From Actinokineospora alba (GTDB lineage Bacteria; Actinomycetota; Actinomycetes; Mycobacteriales; Pseudonocardiaceae), in NCBI RefSeq assembly GCF_004362515.1, contig NZ_SNXU01000001.1:6448001-6512000 (forward strand): 64,000 nucleotides of DNA. The letters are read 5' to 3'. A model generated the notes under the pieces. The model saw nothing but the letters and a program-made list of their open reading frames with translations. It was not told the origin of the DNA and made no database searches. Position 1 is the stretch's first letter. The number at the start of each line of letters is the position of its first letter. Positions 41,557 to 50,603 of the stretch are shown here, piece by piece. The position numbers were made by a program, and so were the translations under genes.

Positions 41557-43080
41557 TCAGTAGTAGTGCCGCAGCGAAGCCCACACGCTCGACCACGACC
41601 CAGCGGTGCCGGAACAGAGCTGCACCACAGTCCCCTGCTCGTCGTTCTCCAACCCGTACCCGTTGTCCACACGGGCCACCGGCGAGCAACCCCGGAAATA
41701 CCGGACCATGGCCCGATTGCTCGGATAGTGCACCAGGATCACCGGCCCATCCGACGAATCCGCGGGCGGCCCCCAGTCGGCATAACTCATGTGGCCGGAG
41801 TGGGCAGGCGGCAGGCCGTAGTCGGGCCCGAACTTGTCGATCGCACCCGCTTCGCCGTAGTTCTGGGTGAAGATCACCGCCCGATCCCGTTGGTCCGCCG
41901 GGATTCGCTGCCACACCGTGGAAACGGTCTGAACCAGCGTAGGCCAGCCGACCTGTTCGCCCTGTTCCTTGTTCATCGCGTTGACCACGCCCACCACGCT
42001 CGGCGGCAGCAGGGGCAGGGTCGCCACCGCGTTGACCAGCGCCGAGACCGCGATGACCGCCGCGAGGATCGTCCGACGGCGAGCCGTGTGCGCCCAGCGG
42101 ACGGCGGGTTCGGCGCCGGCGGCGAGAATCACGATCAGCAGCGGCAAGACGTAGTACGGCTTTCCGCCGATCGCCAGCACCACCACCGCCAACAACGGGT
42201 ACGCCACGGCGAACGCCCGGGCCCACCGGAGCTCCGGGGCCCGCCACAGCCGCAGCAGGCCCGCCACCAGGATCGGGACGAACGGCGGCGACACGTAGAC
42301 CAGCTGCAGCGGGACGAACAGCAGCCGGTTCTCCAGCCCGTCCTTCGAGCTGATCCCCCCGGCCACCGTCAGCTGCGGCCACCCGTGCACCACCTGCCAC
42401 CACAGGTTCGGCAGCGCCAGCAGCAGCGCGATCCCCACACCTGCCGCCAACCACGGGGTGACCAGCGCCCGTCGCGGGCCGACTATGAGGACCGAGGCCA
42501 GCAAACCGAACACCAGCAGCAGGATCAGGTACTTGTTCTGCATCCCGACACCGACGGCCGCGCCGATCGGCAGGTACCAGCGGCCGTCGCCGGTGCGCAG
42601 GAGCCGCAGGACGAACCAGCTCACCAGCAGCCAGATGAGCATGTCGAACGTGGCCGTCGAGACCATGTGGCCGATCACCAGGACGATGCTGGACACCGCG
42701 CCGCACACCGCCGCGACTGTCTGCGCGCGGCGGTCGGCGCCCAGTTCGCGGGCTATCAGCGCGACCACGAAGACGATCGCGACGTACGCCAGGATGGCGA
42801 CTGCCCGGAGGCCGACGAGCGTGTCGCCGAACAGTTCGGTGCTCGCGCGCGCCAGCAGCGGGGTCAGCGGCGGCTGGTCGATGTACCCCGCCGCGGGGTG
42901 ATCGCCCGCGACCAGGAAGTACAGCTCGTCGCGGTGGAAGCCGTATCGGCCCGCCAATGCCAGCTGCACGGCCGCCAGCACCGCGGCGACGGCCGCGACC
43001 GGGCCGGTGGCGAAAGCTGGGAGGGTGGTTCGACCGACGCCCGCGTCGGTCACCGTCAGGCCTGCTTGGCTGGAGGGCAC
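41557..43080 (-). CDS. GT39-type membrane glycosyltransferase (ArnT-like)
   Basis: A 507-residue multi-membrane enzyme of the Pmt/ArnT group. The first helix is followed by the family's acidic motif in GFHRDELYFLVAGDHPAAGY. About ten further helices follow, with a C-terminal lumenal domain (VIFTQNYGEAGAIDKFG). It would transfer a sugar from a polyprenyl-phosphate donor to lipid or protein. The GTG at 43080 is preferred over upstream readings because they lack hydrophobic or conserved sequence; a GTG at 43053 is also possible. Confidence 0.78.
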   Translation of the reverse strand: MPSSQAGLTVTDAGVGRTTLPAFATGPVAAVAAVLAAVQLALAGRYGFHRDELYFLVAGDHPAAGYIDQPPLTPLLARASTELFGDTLVGLRAVAILAYVAIVFVVALIARELGADRRAQTVAAVCGAVSSIVLVIGHMVSTATFDMLIWLLVSWFVLRLLRTGDGRWYLPIGAAVGVGMQNKYLILLLVFGLLASVLIVGPRRALVTPWLAAGVGIALLLALPNLWWQVVHGWPQLTVAGGISSKDGLENRLLFVPLQLVYVSPPFVPILVAGLLRLWRAPELRWARAFAVAYPLLAVVVLAIGGKPYYVLPLLIVILAAGAEPAVRWAHTARRRTILAAVIAVSALVNAVATLPLLPPSVVGVVNAMNKEQGEQVGWPTLVQTVSTVWQRIPADQRDRAVIFTQNYGEAGAIDKFGPDYGLPPAHSGHMSYADWGPPADSSDGPVILVHYPSNRAMVRYFRGCSPVARVDNGYGLENDEQGTVVQLCSGTAGSWSSVWASLRHYY

Positions 43081-43284
43081 CCCGCGATCATGCCATCGAC
43101 GCGCCCCGCCTGCCCCGCCGCACGCGACACGTCCGGGTTGAGCGGTGGCAGTTAGCTGCCGACAGTGATTCCCCTCTGGCCGGGCGTCTGCACCCCGTTC
43201 GATAGTGGGCGTCGAGCATGACAACCCCACCTGAGCCCGGGCTCAACGACCCTCTCGGGTCCATTCACGTTCAGAGGTGACCCA

Positions 43285-44133
43285 TTGCTGGAAGCAATCG
43301 ACCTCACCAAGCGCTACGGTCCGGTCCAGGCACTCGACGGCTTCAGCTTGCGGGTCGAAGCAGGCGAGATCGTCGGGTTGGTCGGGCACAACGGCGCGGG
43401 TAAGACGACGTTCATCGAGATGGCGGCGAGCCTCGCGCGCCCCGACACCGGCACGGTCACCGTCGACGGCCAGGACCCCGGGCGGGTCCGCGGCAGAATC
43501 GGCATCGCGCCGCAGCACATCGCGCTCTACCGCTCCATCACCGTCCGCGAACACATGGAGCTGTTCGGCGGCCTCGCCGGGCTGCGGCGCGCGGAACTCG
43601 CGAGCGCGATCGACGAACTCGCCGTCGCGCTGCACCTCACCGACTTCATCGACCGGCGTGCCGGTCTGCTGTCCGGCGGCCAACAACGCCGGACCCAGGC
43701 CGCCGCGGCGCTGATCCACCGGCCCTCGGTGCTGCTGCTCGACGAGCCCACGGCGGGCGCCGACCCGGAGACCCGGGGTGCGCTACTCGACGTGGTGAAG
43801 CAGCGCGCGGGCGAGGGGGCCGCGATCATCTACACGACTCACTACCTGCCGGAACTCGTCGAGCTCCAGGCCACGATCGCGGTCGCTCGAGCCGGGCGGA
43901 TCATCGCGCGCGGCACGAGCGAGGACCTCCTCTCGCAGCTGCCCGGCGAAGTGCTGGTCACCCTCGATGACGAGGAAATCCGGGTCACCACAACCGATCC
44001 GGGCGCCACGCTGATCGACCTGCTCAAGCGCAACGACCGCAACGTCACCGCGGTCGAGTTGCGCAAACCCTCCCTTGACGACCTTTACCGGTCCCTGGCG
44101 GTCAACACCATGGCGGTCAACGATGTCTCTTGA
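43285..44133 (+). CDS. ABC transporter ATP-binding protein (DrrA type)
   Basis: A 282-residue ATPase with GLVGHNGAGKTT, the LLSGGQQRRTQAAAAL signature and VLLLDEPTAGADPE, followed by the switch histidine in IIYTTHYLPE. The C-terminal extension is typical of DrrA-like exporters. The TTG at 43285 follows an AGAGGTGA box. It is cotranscribed with the permease and lies just before the PKS, so it may export or confer resistance to the product. GT39 is divergent. Confidence 0.85.
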   Translation: MLEAIDLTKRYGPVQALDGFSLRVEAGEIVGLVGHNGAGKTTFIEMAASLARPDTGTVTVDGQDPGRVRGRIGIAPQHIALYRSITVREHMELFGGLAGLRRAELASAIDELAVALHLTDFIDRRAGLLSGGQQRRTQAAAALIHRPSVLLLDEPTAGADPETRGALLDVVKQRAGEGAAIIYTTHYLPELVELQATIAVARAGRIIARGTSEDLLSQLPGEVLVTLDDEEIRVTTTDPGATLIDLLKRNDRNVTAVELRKPSLDDLYRSLAVNTMAVNDVS

Positions 44134-44199
44134 TTCCGCGCCGACCAAGACCACACCGTCCGCCGCCGGTCCCCGCCGGTCGACGATGTCTCTTGATTC
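44121..44199 (+). repeat. 63-bp-spaced direct repeat around a start codon
   Basis: The 16-base sequence CGATGTCTCTTGATTC occurs at 44121-44136 and at 44184-44199. It creates two in-frame ATG starts followed by MSLDSA for the ABC-2 permease. Confidence 0.75.
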
Positions 44200-44941
44200 G
44201 GCCCACCGCGTCGGCGTTCTGGTGCGGCACAACACCGTGATGCGACTGCGCGACCCCGGTCAGATGATCAGCTACATCGTGCTGCCGATGGTGATCATGC
44301 TGATGTTCAAGCCCATCTACGAGCGGGCGTTCAACACCGGCACCATCCAGGTCGTCACCGGCCCACTGATCATGTTCTCGGTCTTCACGCTGTCCATCAT
44401 CGGCAACTCGATCCTGGTCGAGCGCGAGTGGCGCACCTGGGACCGGCTGCGCACCAGCCCGGCGACGGCTTTCGAGTTGCTGCTGGGCAAAACCGTGCCG
44501 GTCTTCGCGATCCTCATGGTGCAGCAGGTGGTTCTGCTGGTCTATGGGTGCCTGATCATCGGCCTGCCCATCCCCCGCACGATGGGTTTGGTGCTGCTGT
44601 CCATTGTCATGTGGGGTCTGACGCTGCTGGCGATCGGGGCGGCGCTCGCCACGATCATGCGCAGCCACGCCGAACTCGGCATGGTGGCCGACCTCGGCGC
44701 GATCACGCTGAGCGCCATCGGCGGCGCCCTGGTGCCGGTCGCCCTGATGCCCGGATGGGCGCAGGTGATCGCCCACTTCTCCCCCGGATACTGGGCGCTG
44801 GAGATGCTGCAGGCCTCGATCAGAGGCGACGAACTGGGCACGCTGAAGCCCGCCGGGATCCTGCTGTGCGTCACGATCGTCGCGGGCGGCTTCGCCATTC
44901 GGCGGATCGCGCGCGGCTGGGGCCGCAGCGACCTGCTCTGA
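44123..44941 (+). CDS. ABC-2 type permease (DrrB type)
   Basis: A 272-residue membrane protein with six helices and the ABC-2 pattern (ISYIVLPMVIMLMFKPIYER, GLVLLSIVMWGLTLLAIGAA). It pairs with the ATPase and overlaps its end by 11 bp. The ATG at 44123 and the ATG at 44186 both begin MSLDSA because of a 16-base direct repeat. The second gives a shorter N-terminus closer to the usual DrrB start. Substrate is unknown. It is followed by the PKS start 76 bp downstream. Confidence 0.82.
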   Translation: MSLDSAPTKTTPSAAGPRRSTMSLDSAHRVGVLVRHNTVMRLRDPGQMISYIVLPMVIMLMFKPIYERAFNTGTIQVVTGPLIMFSVFTLSIIGNSILVEREWRTWDRLRTSPATAFELLLGKTVPVFAILMVQQVVLLVYGCLIIGLPIPRTMGLVLLSIVMWGLTLLAIGAALATIMRSHAELGMVADLGAITLSAIGGALVPVALMPGWAQVIAHFSPGYWALEMLQASIRGDELGTLKPAGILLCVTIVAGGFAIRRIARGWGRSDLL

Positions 44942-45017
44942 GCACTCCCTTTCACACCTTCGTTCTGGGCCGCGGTCAGGCGGCGCCGCGCCATTTCTCG
45001 GACCCGGGAGGTCACCC

Positions 45018-48000
45018 ATGACGGAAACCGACTACAGCTCCGCGGTCGCGCTGATCGGCATGTCCGGTCGTTTCCCCGGCGCGGACAGCGTTTCCGAGCT
45101 GTGGCGCAACCTGCTCGCGGGCGTGAAAGGCCTGCGGGAGGTCACCGACGACGAGTCGCGTGAAGCGGGCGTGACCGAGGGCGTGATCGCCGACCCGCGC
45201 TATGTGCGGGTCGGCGGTCCACTCAAGGTGCTCGACCAGTTCGACGCGTCCGTCTTCGGGTTCAACCCGCGTGAGGCCGAGACGATGGAGCCGCAGCACC
45301 GGCTGTTCCTCGAATGCTCTTGGGAGGCCTTGGAAAGCGCCGGATACTGCCCGACAGACACGCCTGGCCAGGTCGGGGTGTTCGGTGGGTCCGGCTTCCC
45401 GTTCTACATGATCCAGAACGTGCGGCAGGTCGCGGACGAGCCCGGCGGGGAGATCCTGCTGGGCATCGGCAACGAGCGCGACTCACTGTCCACTTTGGTC
45501 TCGTACAAGCTGGGCCTGAGTGGTCCCAGCATGACGGTGCAGACCTTCTGCTCGACCTCGCTGGTCGCGGTGCACCTGGCGGTGCAGAGCCTGCTGACCT
45601 ACGAGAGCGATATCGCGCTGGCGGGCGGCGCGTACATCCCGCTGCCGCAGCCGACGGGTTACCTCTATGAGCAGGGCGGGATCCTCTCGCCCGACGGGGA
45701 GGTGCGCAGCTTCGACGCGGGCGCCGGTGGCACGGTCATGGGCAGCGGTGTCGGGGTGGTGGCGCTCAAGCGCATGTCGGAGGCGTTGGAGGACGGCGAC
45801 GTCATCCACGCGGTGATCCTTGGGTCGTCGGTGAACAACGACGGCCGTGTCCGGGCCGGGTACACGGCTCCTGGTGTCGACGGGCAGGCCTCGGTGATCG
45901 AGTCCGCGATCGGCGTGGCGGGGATCAAGCCGGATACCATCGGATACGTCGAGTGCCACGCCACCGGCACCGTGCTGGGCGACTCGATCGAACTCGCCGC
46001 GATGAACCGCGTGTTCCAGCAGACGCCGGAGACGCCGTGTGTGCTCGGCTCACTCAAGCCCAGCCTGGGCCACCTCGACCGCGCGTCGGGTGTGGCCGGG
46101 TTGATCCGGGCGGCGTTGAGCCTGGAGCACGAGATCCTTCCGGGGACGCCGAACTACGAGTCGCCGAACAGTGCGCTGGTGACCGCCAAGGACCGGTTCA
46201 CCGTGCTCACCGAGCACCAGCCCTGGCCGCGCGGGACGCATCCGCGGCGGGCCGGGGTCAGCTCGTTCGGTCTTGGTGGGACCAACGGGCACGTCGTGAT
46301 GGAGCAGGCGCCTGTTCGGGAGGCCAGGCCGACCCGGCCCGGTCCGCACCTGCTGACGTTCTCCGCGGCCGATGAGCGCGCGCTCAATGACCTGACCACG
46401 CTGCTGCGTGAGCACCTGGTTTCCCATCCTGACGCCGATATCGACGACATCGCCTACACGTTGCAGGTCTCGCGTGGCGGTTTCGCGCAGCGGCGCGCGG
46501 TCGTGTGCGACAGCCGCGAGGACGCGATCGCGGCGCTGGCCGACCCGACGCGGTGGATCGACGGCTCGACCCGGCGCCGCAACCCCAAGGTGCGGCTCGT
46601 CGCGCCCGCCGAGGTTCCGGAGACCTGGTGGTCGGAGCTGCACGCGGCTGTTGCCACGTTGTTCCCCGTCAGCACGGACACCGGCCGCGACGGCACCCTG
46701 GCCGCGCTTGGCGACGCGCTGACTCGCCTGGGTGTGCGCCTGGTCCCCGGTGAAGCCGATGAGGACGTCGTGGTCGCGCCGAGGTACGAGGGTTCGGCGG
46801 GTGCCTGGCTGCTCACGACCGTGGCGCGGCTGTGGCAGGCGGGCACGGCGGTCGACTGGCCCGCGCTGCATGGTGGCGCCGGTCGGCGGGTCGAGCTGCC
46901 CACCTACCCGTTCCAGCGGCGCCGCTACTGGGTCAAGGCCGACCTGACGCAGGCGCCCGCGCCGGCGGACACCGGGCGGACGTTCGACCGGGCACAGTGG
47001 ACGCATCTGCCCACGTGGAAGCAGCGGCCACTCCCCTTGGCGGACCTCGACGAGCAGCTTCGCGCGGCTGGTCCCTGGTTGGTACTCACCGACGACGAGC
47101 GTGGCGAGGTCCTGGTGGAGCGGCTGCGCTCGGCGGGCGCCGAGGTCGCCGCGGTGCGGCCGGGTGCGGCGTTCGACCAGGACGACATCGGTGACTTCAC
47201 CGTCCCGGTCGACGACCCTGGCCACCTGACCGACCTGATCTCGTCGCAGCTGGTCACGCCGCGCACGATCGTGCACGGCTGGAGTCTGGCGAGCCCGGTC
47301 GACGCGGGCGACCCCATCGCGCACTTCGACGCCGAGCAGGACCGCGGCTTCTACTCCGTGATGACGCTGGCGCGGGAACTGACCGACGACAGCGGCGTCG
47401 CGCCGCCCATCGACCTGGTGCTGCTGACCTCTGGTGCGGTCGCCGTGGTCGGCACCGATCTTCGCCACCCCGAGCACGCGACGCTGGCTGCGGTCGGGCC
47501 GTCGCTGTCGCAGGAGAACCCGCGGCTGCGGTGCAGGCATGTCGACGTGGATGTCGACCTGGCCGTCGACGCCGTCCTGGCCGCCGCGGTGTGCCCGCAT
47601 GAGGGGCCGGTGGCGGTGCGCGCGAACGAGGTGTGGCAGCGGCGGTATGAGCACCTGCCGATCGAGGCGCCTACCGGCCAGGACGTGGCGATCCGCGATG
47701 GCGACACCGTGCTGATCACCGGCGGTCTCGGCGATATCGGGCTGCGGCTGGCCCGGCACCTCGCGAGCCGGTACGGGTGCCAACTTGTGCTCACCGTTCG
47801 TTCGCCGCTGCCCGCGCGCGAGCAGTGGGAGTCGTTCCTCGCGGCGGTTCCCGAGGGCGGGGAGCGGACCGCCCGGCACATCACCAACATCCTGGACCTC
47901 GAGCGCCGCGGCGCGACTGTGCTGGCGATGTCGGCCGACGTCGCCGATCTCGAAGCCATGCGCGCGGTCGTGACGGCCGCGACCGAGCGGTTCGGCGGGA

Positions 48001-48794
48001 TCGACGTCGTGGTGCACGGCGCGGGTGTGCAGGACGACCGGTACTTCAACTTCGCCCATCTCATGGACCGCGACGCGTGCGACCCGCACATGGCGGCCAA
48101 GGTGCGCGGCTTCCATGTGCTGCAAACGGTTCTGGACGGCCAGTGCCCGGACCGGAGGATCACCCTGTCGTCTTTGGCGGCGGTCCTCGGCGGCATGACC
48201 CTGGCGCCATACGCGGCGGCCAACGCGGCACTCGACGCCTACACCCGCGTGGCCCGCACCAGCGGCGCGGGCAAGTGGATCACCGTCGACTGGGACACGT
48301 GGAACACCGACGCCGAGCGGCTCGACACCCACGGACCCACCGTGAAGGACTTCGCGATGGTGCCCGAGGAGGCGGTCGACGTCTTCGAGCGCGCCCTGTC
48401 GGCCGGTGACCGGGTCGGGCACCTGGTCATCTCCACGGGCTCGCTGGACGCCCGCATCGCCCAGTGGGTCATCGGCGACGTCAGCGCCGAAAGCGACGCC
48501 ACCGACGCCGATGGCCGGGAACGCCACCCCCGCCCCGACCTGCCCACCCCGTTCGTGGCCCCACGCGAGGGCACCGAAGCCACGGTCGCCGAGATCTGGT
48601 CCGCGGTGCTCGGGATCGAGCCGGTCGGCCTCGACGACAACTTCTTCGAGCTCGGCGGCCACTCGCTGGTCGCGATCAAGCTCACCACCCGGATCCGCAA
48701 GAGCCTGCAGACGTCGATCCCGGTGACCGCGCTGCTGGAGTGCCCCACGGTGCGGCAGCTCGCCGCCCTGATCGAGGAAGGGACGCAGGGATGA
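45018..48794 (+). CDS. type I PKS module KS-(AT lost)-KR-ACP
   Basis: A 1258-residue PKS. The KS (about 10-430) has VQTFCSTSLVA with the active cysteine, VECHATGTV and SLGHLDRAS. After the KS-AT linker (IDDIAYTLQVSRGGFAQRRA) the AT core is absent: no GHSxGE-type motif is found. A short remnant near 510-600 leads to the post-AT linker PTYPFQRRRYW at about 636. A KR follows (ITGGLGDIG near 900; SSLAAVLGG, then YAAANAA) and an ACP (FFELGGHSLVAIK, Ser about 1215). The ATG at 45018 follows GGGAGGT. The extender must be loaded in trans, unless the module is loaded by another route. Confidence 0.85.
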   Translation: MTETDYSSAVALIGMSGRFPGADSVSELWRNLLAGVKGLREVTDDESREAGVTEGVIADPRYVRVGGPLKVLDQFDASVFGFNPREAETMEPQHRLFLECSWEALESAGYCPTDTPGQVGVFGGSGFPFYMIQNVRQVADEPGGEILLGIGNERDSLSTLVSYKLGLSGPSMTVQTFCSTSLVAVHLAVQSLLTYESDIALAGGAYIPLPQPTGYLYEQGGILSPDGEVRSFDAGAGGTVMGSGVGVVALKRMSEALEDGDVIHAVILGSSVNNDGRVRAGYTAPGVDGQASVIESAIGVAGIKPDTIGYVECHATGTVLGDSIELAAMNRVFQQTPETPCVLGSLKPSLGHLDRASGVAGLIRAALSLEHEILPGTPNYESPNSALVTAKDRFTVLTEHQPWPRGTHPRRAGVSSFGLGGTNGHVVMEQAPVREARPTRPGPHLLTFSAADERALNDLTTLLREHLVSHPDADIDDIAYTLQVSRGGFAQRRAVVCDSREDAIAALADPTRWIDGSTRRRNPKVRLVAPAEVPETWWSELHAAVATLFPVSTDTGRDGTLAALGDALTRLGVRLVPGEADEDVVVAPRYEGSAGAWLLTTVARLWQAGTAVDWPALHGGAGRRVELPTYPFQRRRYWVKADLTQAPAPADTGRTFDRAQWTHLPTWKQRPLPLADLDEQLRAAGPWLVLTDDERGEVLVERLRSAGAEVAAVRPGAAFDQDDIGDFTVPVDDPGHLTDLISSQLVTPRTIVHGWSLASPVDAGDPIAHFDAEQDRGFYSVMTLARELTDDSGVAPPIDLVLLTSGAVAVVGTDLRHPEHATLAAVGPSLSQENPRLRCRHVDVDVDLAVDAVLAAAVCPHEGPVAVRANEVWQRRYEHLPIEAPTGQDVAIRDGDTVLITGGLGDIGLRLARHLASRYGCQLVLTVRSPLPAREQWESFLAAVPEGGERTARHITNILDLERRGATVLAMSADVADLEAMRAVVTAATERFGGIDVVVHGAGVQDDRYFNFAHLMDRDACDPHMAAKVRGFHVLQTVLDGQCPDRRITLSSLAAVLGGMTLAPYAAANAALDAYTRVARTSGAGKWITVDWDTWNTDAERLDTHGPTVKDFAMVPEEAVDVFERALSAGDRVGHLVISTGSLDARIAQWVIGDVSAESDATDADGRERHPRPDLPTPFVAPREGTEATVAEIWSAVLGIEPVGLDDNFFELGGHSLVAIKLTTRIRKSLQTSIPVTALLECPTVRQLAALIEEGTQG

Positions 48795-49945
48795 AGCAAC
48801 CTGACTACGTCCGCACAGCCCAGACGTTCGCCCGCCGCGAGCTGATCGGCAAGGAGGCGATGCTCGACTCGCTGGCCGATGCTCCACTCCCGGTGTACCA
48901 GCGCTTCGCGGACACGGGCCTGGCGAACTGGTGGGTGCCGAAGCAGTACGGCGGCCAGGGCCTCGGGCTCGAAGAGGGCGTGCGGATCGTCGCCGAACTG
49001 GCCTATGGCGATGCCGGTGTGGCTTTCACCCAGCTCATCCCGATCCTGGCCAGCTCCATGGTGGCCCGGTATGGCAGCGAGGAACTCAAGGAGCAGTACC
49101 TCGGGCACCTGGTCGCCACCAACGGCTTCTGCGCGACTTTGGGCAGCGAACACGAGTCCGGCAGTGAGCTGACCCGCATCACCACCACTGTCCGCCGTGA
49201 AGGGGACACGCTGGTCCTCAACGGGCTGAAGGCGTTCTCCAGTGACACCGACTTCGCCCAGTTCGTGGTGGTGGTCGCCCGCACGGAGGACAACGGCTAT
49301 CTGGCGGTCCTGGTGCCTCGGGACACACCGGGGCTGCGGGTCGACAAGCGGTGGGACGTGATCGGGCTGCGGTCGTCGGCGACCTATGAGGTCACCCTGG
49401 CCGACTGTCGCGTCCCGGCGGGCAACGCTTTGCGGGGCAACGGCTTGCGGCTGCTGGAAGTCGGCCTCAACGCAAGCCGCACGCTGATCGCCACCACCGC
49501 TTTGGGTATCGCGCGGCGGGTTCGGGATGTGTGCATGGACTACGCGAAGACCAAGCAGGTCAAGGGCGCGCCGCTGGTCACCAATGCGGTGTTCGCGAGC
49601 CGGCTTGGGCAGTTCGACATGCAGATCGAGGTCATGTCCAACCAGCTCCTGGCCGCGGCCCGGGAGTACGACGCGATTTCAGCTCGGCCGGATGCTGATG
49701 AGGAGTTCGTCCGGCAGGGGACGTTGAAGTCTTCGCTGACCACGAAGATGTTCTGCGGGCAGACCGGTTGGCAGATCGCTTCGACGGCTTCGGAGATGTT
49801 CGGCGGTCTTGGCTATACGCACGAGTCGGTCATCGGCAAGCTGCTGCGGGACGTTCGCTACGTTTCCATTGTCGAGGGTGGGGACGACGTCCTAAGGGAC
49901 ATGGTCTTCAACCGATTCGTGGTGCCGGTGGCGAAGCGAGCCTGA
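48791..49945 (+). CDS. acyl-CoA dehydrogenase-like oxidoreductase in PKS cluster
   Basis: A 384-residue flavoprotein of the acyl-CoA dehydrogenase family. Recognisable parts include WWVPKQYGGQGLGLEEGV, CATLGSEHESGSEL and a C-terminal SIVEGGDDVLRD, where the glutamate aligns with the catalytic base (EGTNE region of relatives). The ATG overlaps the PKS stop by four bases, so it is coupled to the PKS and probably acts on a carrier-bound intermediate. It differs from the FkbI homologue and is not a duplicate of it. Confidence 0.83.
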   Translation: MKQPDYVRTAQTFARRELIGKEAMLDSLADAPLPVYQRFADTGLANWWVPKQYGGQGLGLEEGVRIVAELAYGDAGVAFTQLIPILASSMVARYGSEELKEQYLGHLVATNGFCATLGSEHESGSELTRITTTVRREGDTLVLNGLKAFSSDTDFAQFVVVVARTEDNGYLAVLVPRDTPGLRVDKRWDVIGLRSSATYEVTLADCRVPAGNALRGNGLRLLEVGLNASRTLIATTALGIARRVRDVCMDYAKTKQVKGAPLVTNAVFASRLGQFDMQIEVMSNQLLAAAREYDAISARPDADEEFVRQGTLKSSLTTKMFCGQTGWQIASTASEMFGGLGYTHESVIGKLLRDVRYVSIVEGGDDVLRDMVFNRFVVPVAKRA

Positions 49946-49950
49946 CAACG

Positions 49951-50000
49951 CAAAAGACCCCGATGGCAACCGAGAACGCGGTTGCCATCGGGGTCTTTTG
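49951..50000. terminator. strong rho-independent terminator
   Basis: A perfect 20-bp stem (49951-49970 with 49981-50000) has a ten-base loop and T-rich flanks on both strands. It ends the rightward PKS operon and may also stop readthrough from the leftward side. Confidence 0.9.
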
Positions 50001-50028
50001 CTTTTAATCCCTGCTCTGCCCCCTGCTC

Positions 50029-50330
50029 CCTCGTCCTGGCCGTCTTTAACTCTCGATCATCGGTGTCAAGGGTCGGCTTGCCGATCGCGCAGCGACGGCC
50101 GTTTACGGCCGCCCTTGACGCCGATGATCGAGAGTTAAACAATTGTGGCCGAGGGGGACTTTCCCTTGGGAGCCAACAAGAACTCGGGGATCACGTGGGT
50201 GGCCCCTCTGGCTCGATTGTTTAATTCTCGATCATCGCTGTCAAGGGCGGCCGTAAACGGCCGTCGCTGCGCGATCGGCAAGCCGACCCTTGACAGCGAT
50301 GATCGAGAATTAAAAGCGGCCAGGACGAGG
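50029..50330. repeat. inverted pair of hairpin elements
   Basis: Two 111-bp copies (50029-50139 and 50220-50330) are in opposite orientation. Each inner part (50045-50139, 50220-50314) is itself a palindrome with 28-bp arms beginning TTTAA and ending TTAAA. Copy 2 arms are perfectly complementary; copy 1 has one G-U-type mismatch. Differences between copies inside the arms keep pairing (ACTC/GAGT versus ATTC/GAAT, CGG/CCG versus CGC/GCG). The central loop reads CGGCTTGCCG and CGGCCGTTTACGGCCG, and is inverted in copy 2. No reading frame of note is present. Confidence 0.88.
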
Positions 50331-50360
50331 GGCAAGGGGGAAGTGCAGGGGCGGAAGCTC

Positions 50361-50448
50361 GTCCCTTGAGGTGACCCGGGTCGGAGGTCAAGGGATTAAG
50401 GGCGGTCCCTTGAGGTGACCCGAGTTGGAGGTCAAGGGATCAAGGGCA
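50361..50448 (+). repeat. tandem 44-bp repeats
   Basis: Two units (50361-50404, 50405-50448) begin GTCCCTTGAGGTGACCCG and contain TCCCTTGA paired with TCAAGGGA, so each forms a small hairpin. A weaker third unit lies around 50491-50535. The rest of the gap to the thioesterase stop (50449-50603) shows no gene. Confidence 0.75.
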
Positions 50449-50603
50449 GTCGCTAAAGGGGACCGCGTCCTGAGGTCCCGGGTAACGAACTGTTCCTAGA
50501 GGTGACTGCCGTCGGAGGGCCAGGGGTAACTCGCTGCCCTGTACGCGACCGAAGTGTGGGGGTGCGTATAAGGGCAACGAGCTGTCCTTGGGCGTTGCCT
50601 GGT

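Noticed and set aside
41557..43080. GT39 enzyme as part of the PKS cluster
   Set aside because: It is divergent from the exporter genes and uses polyprenyl-linked sugars typical of envelope glycosylation, so no link to the polyketide is supported.
50361..50448. Possible CRISPR array
   Set aside because: There are only two units and no spacer-like variable sequence between them.
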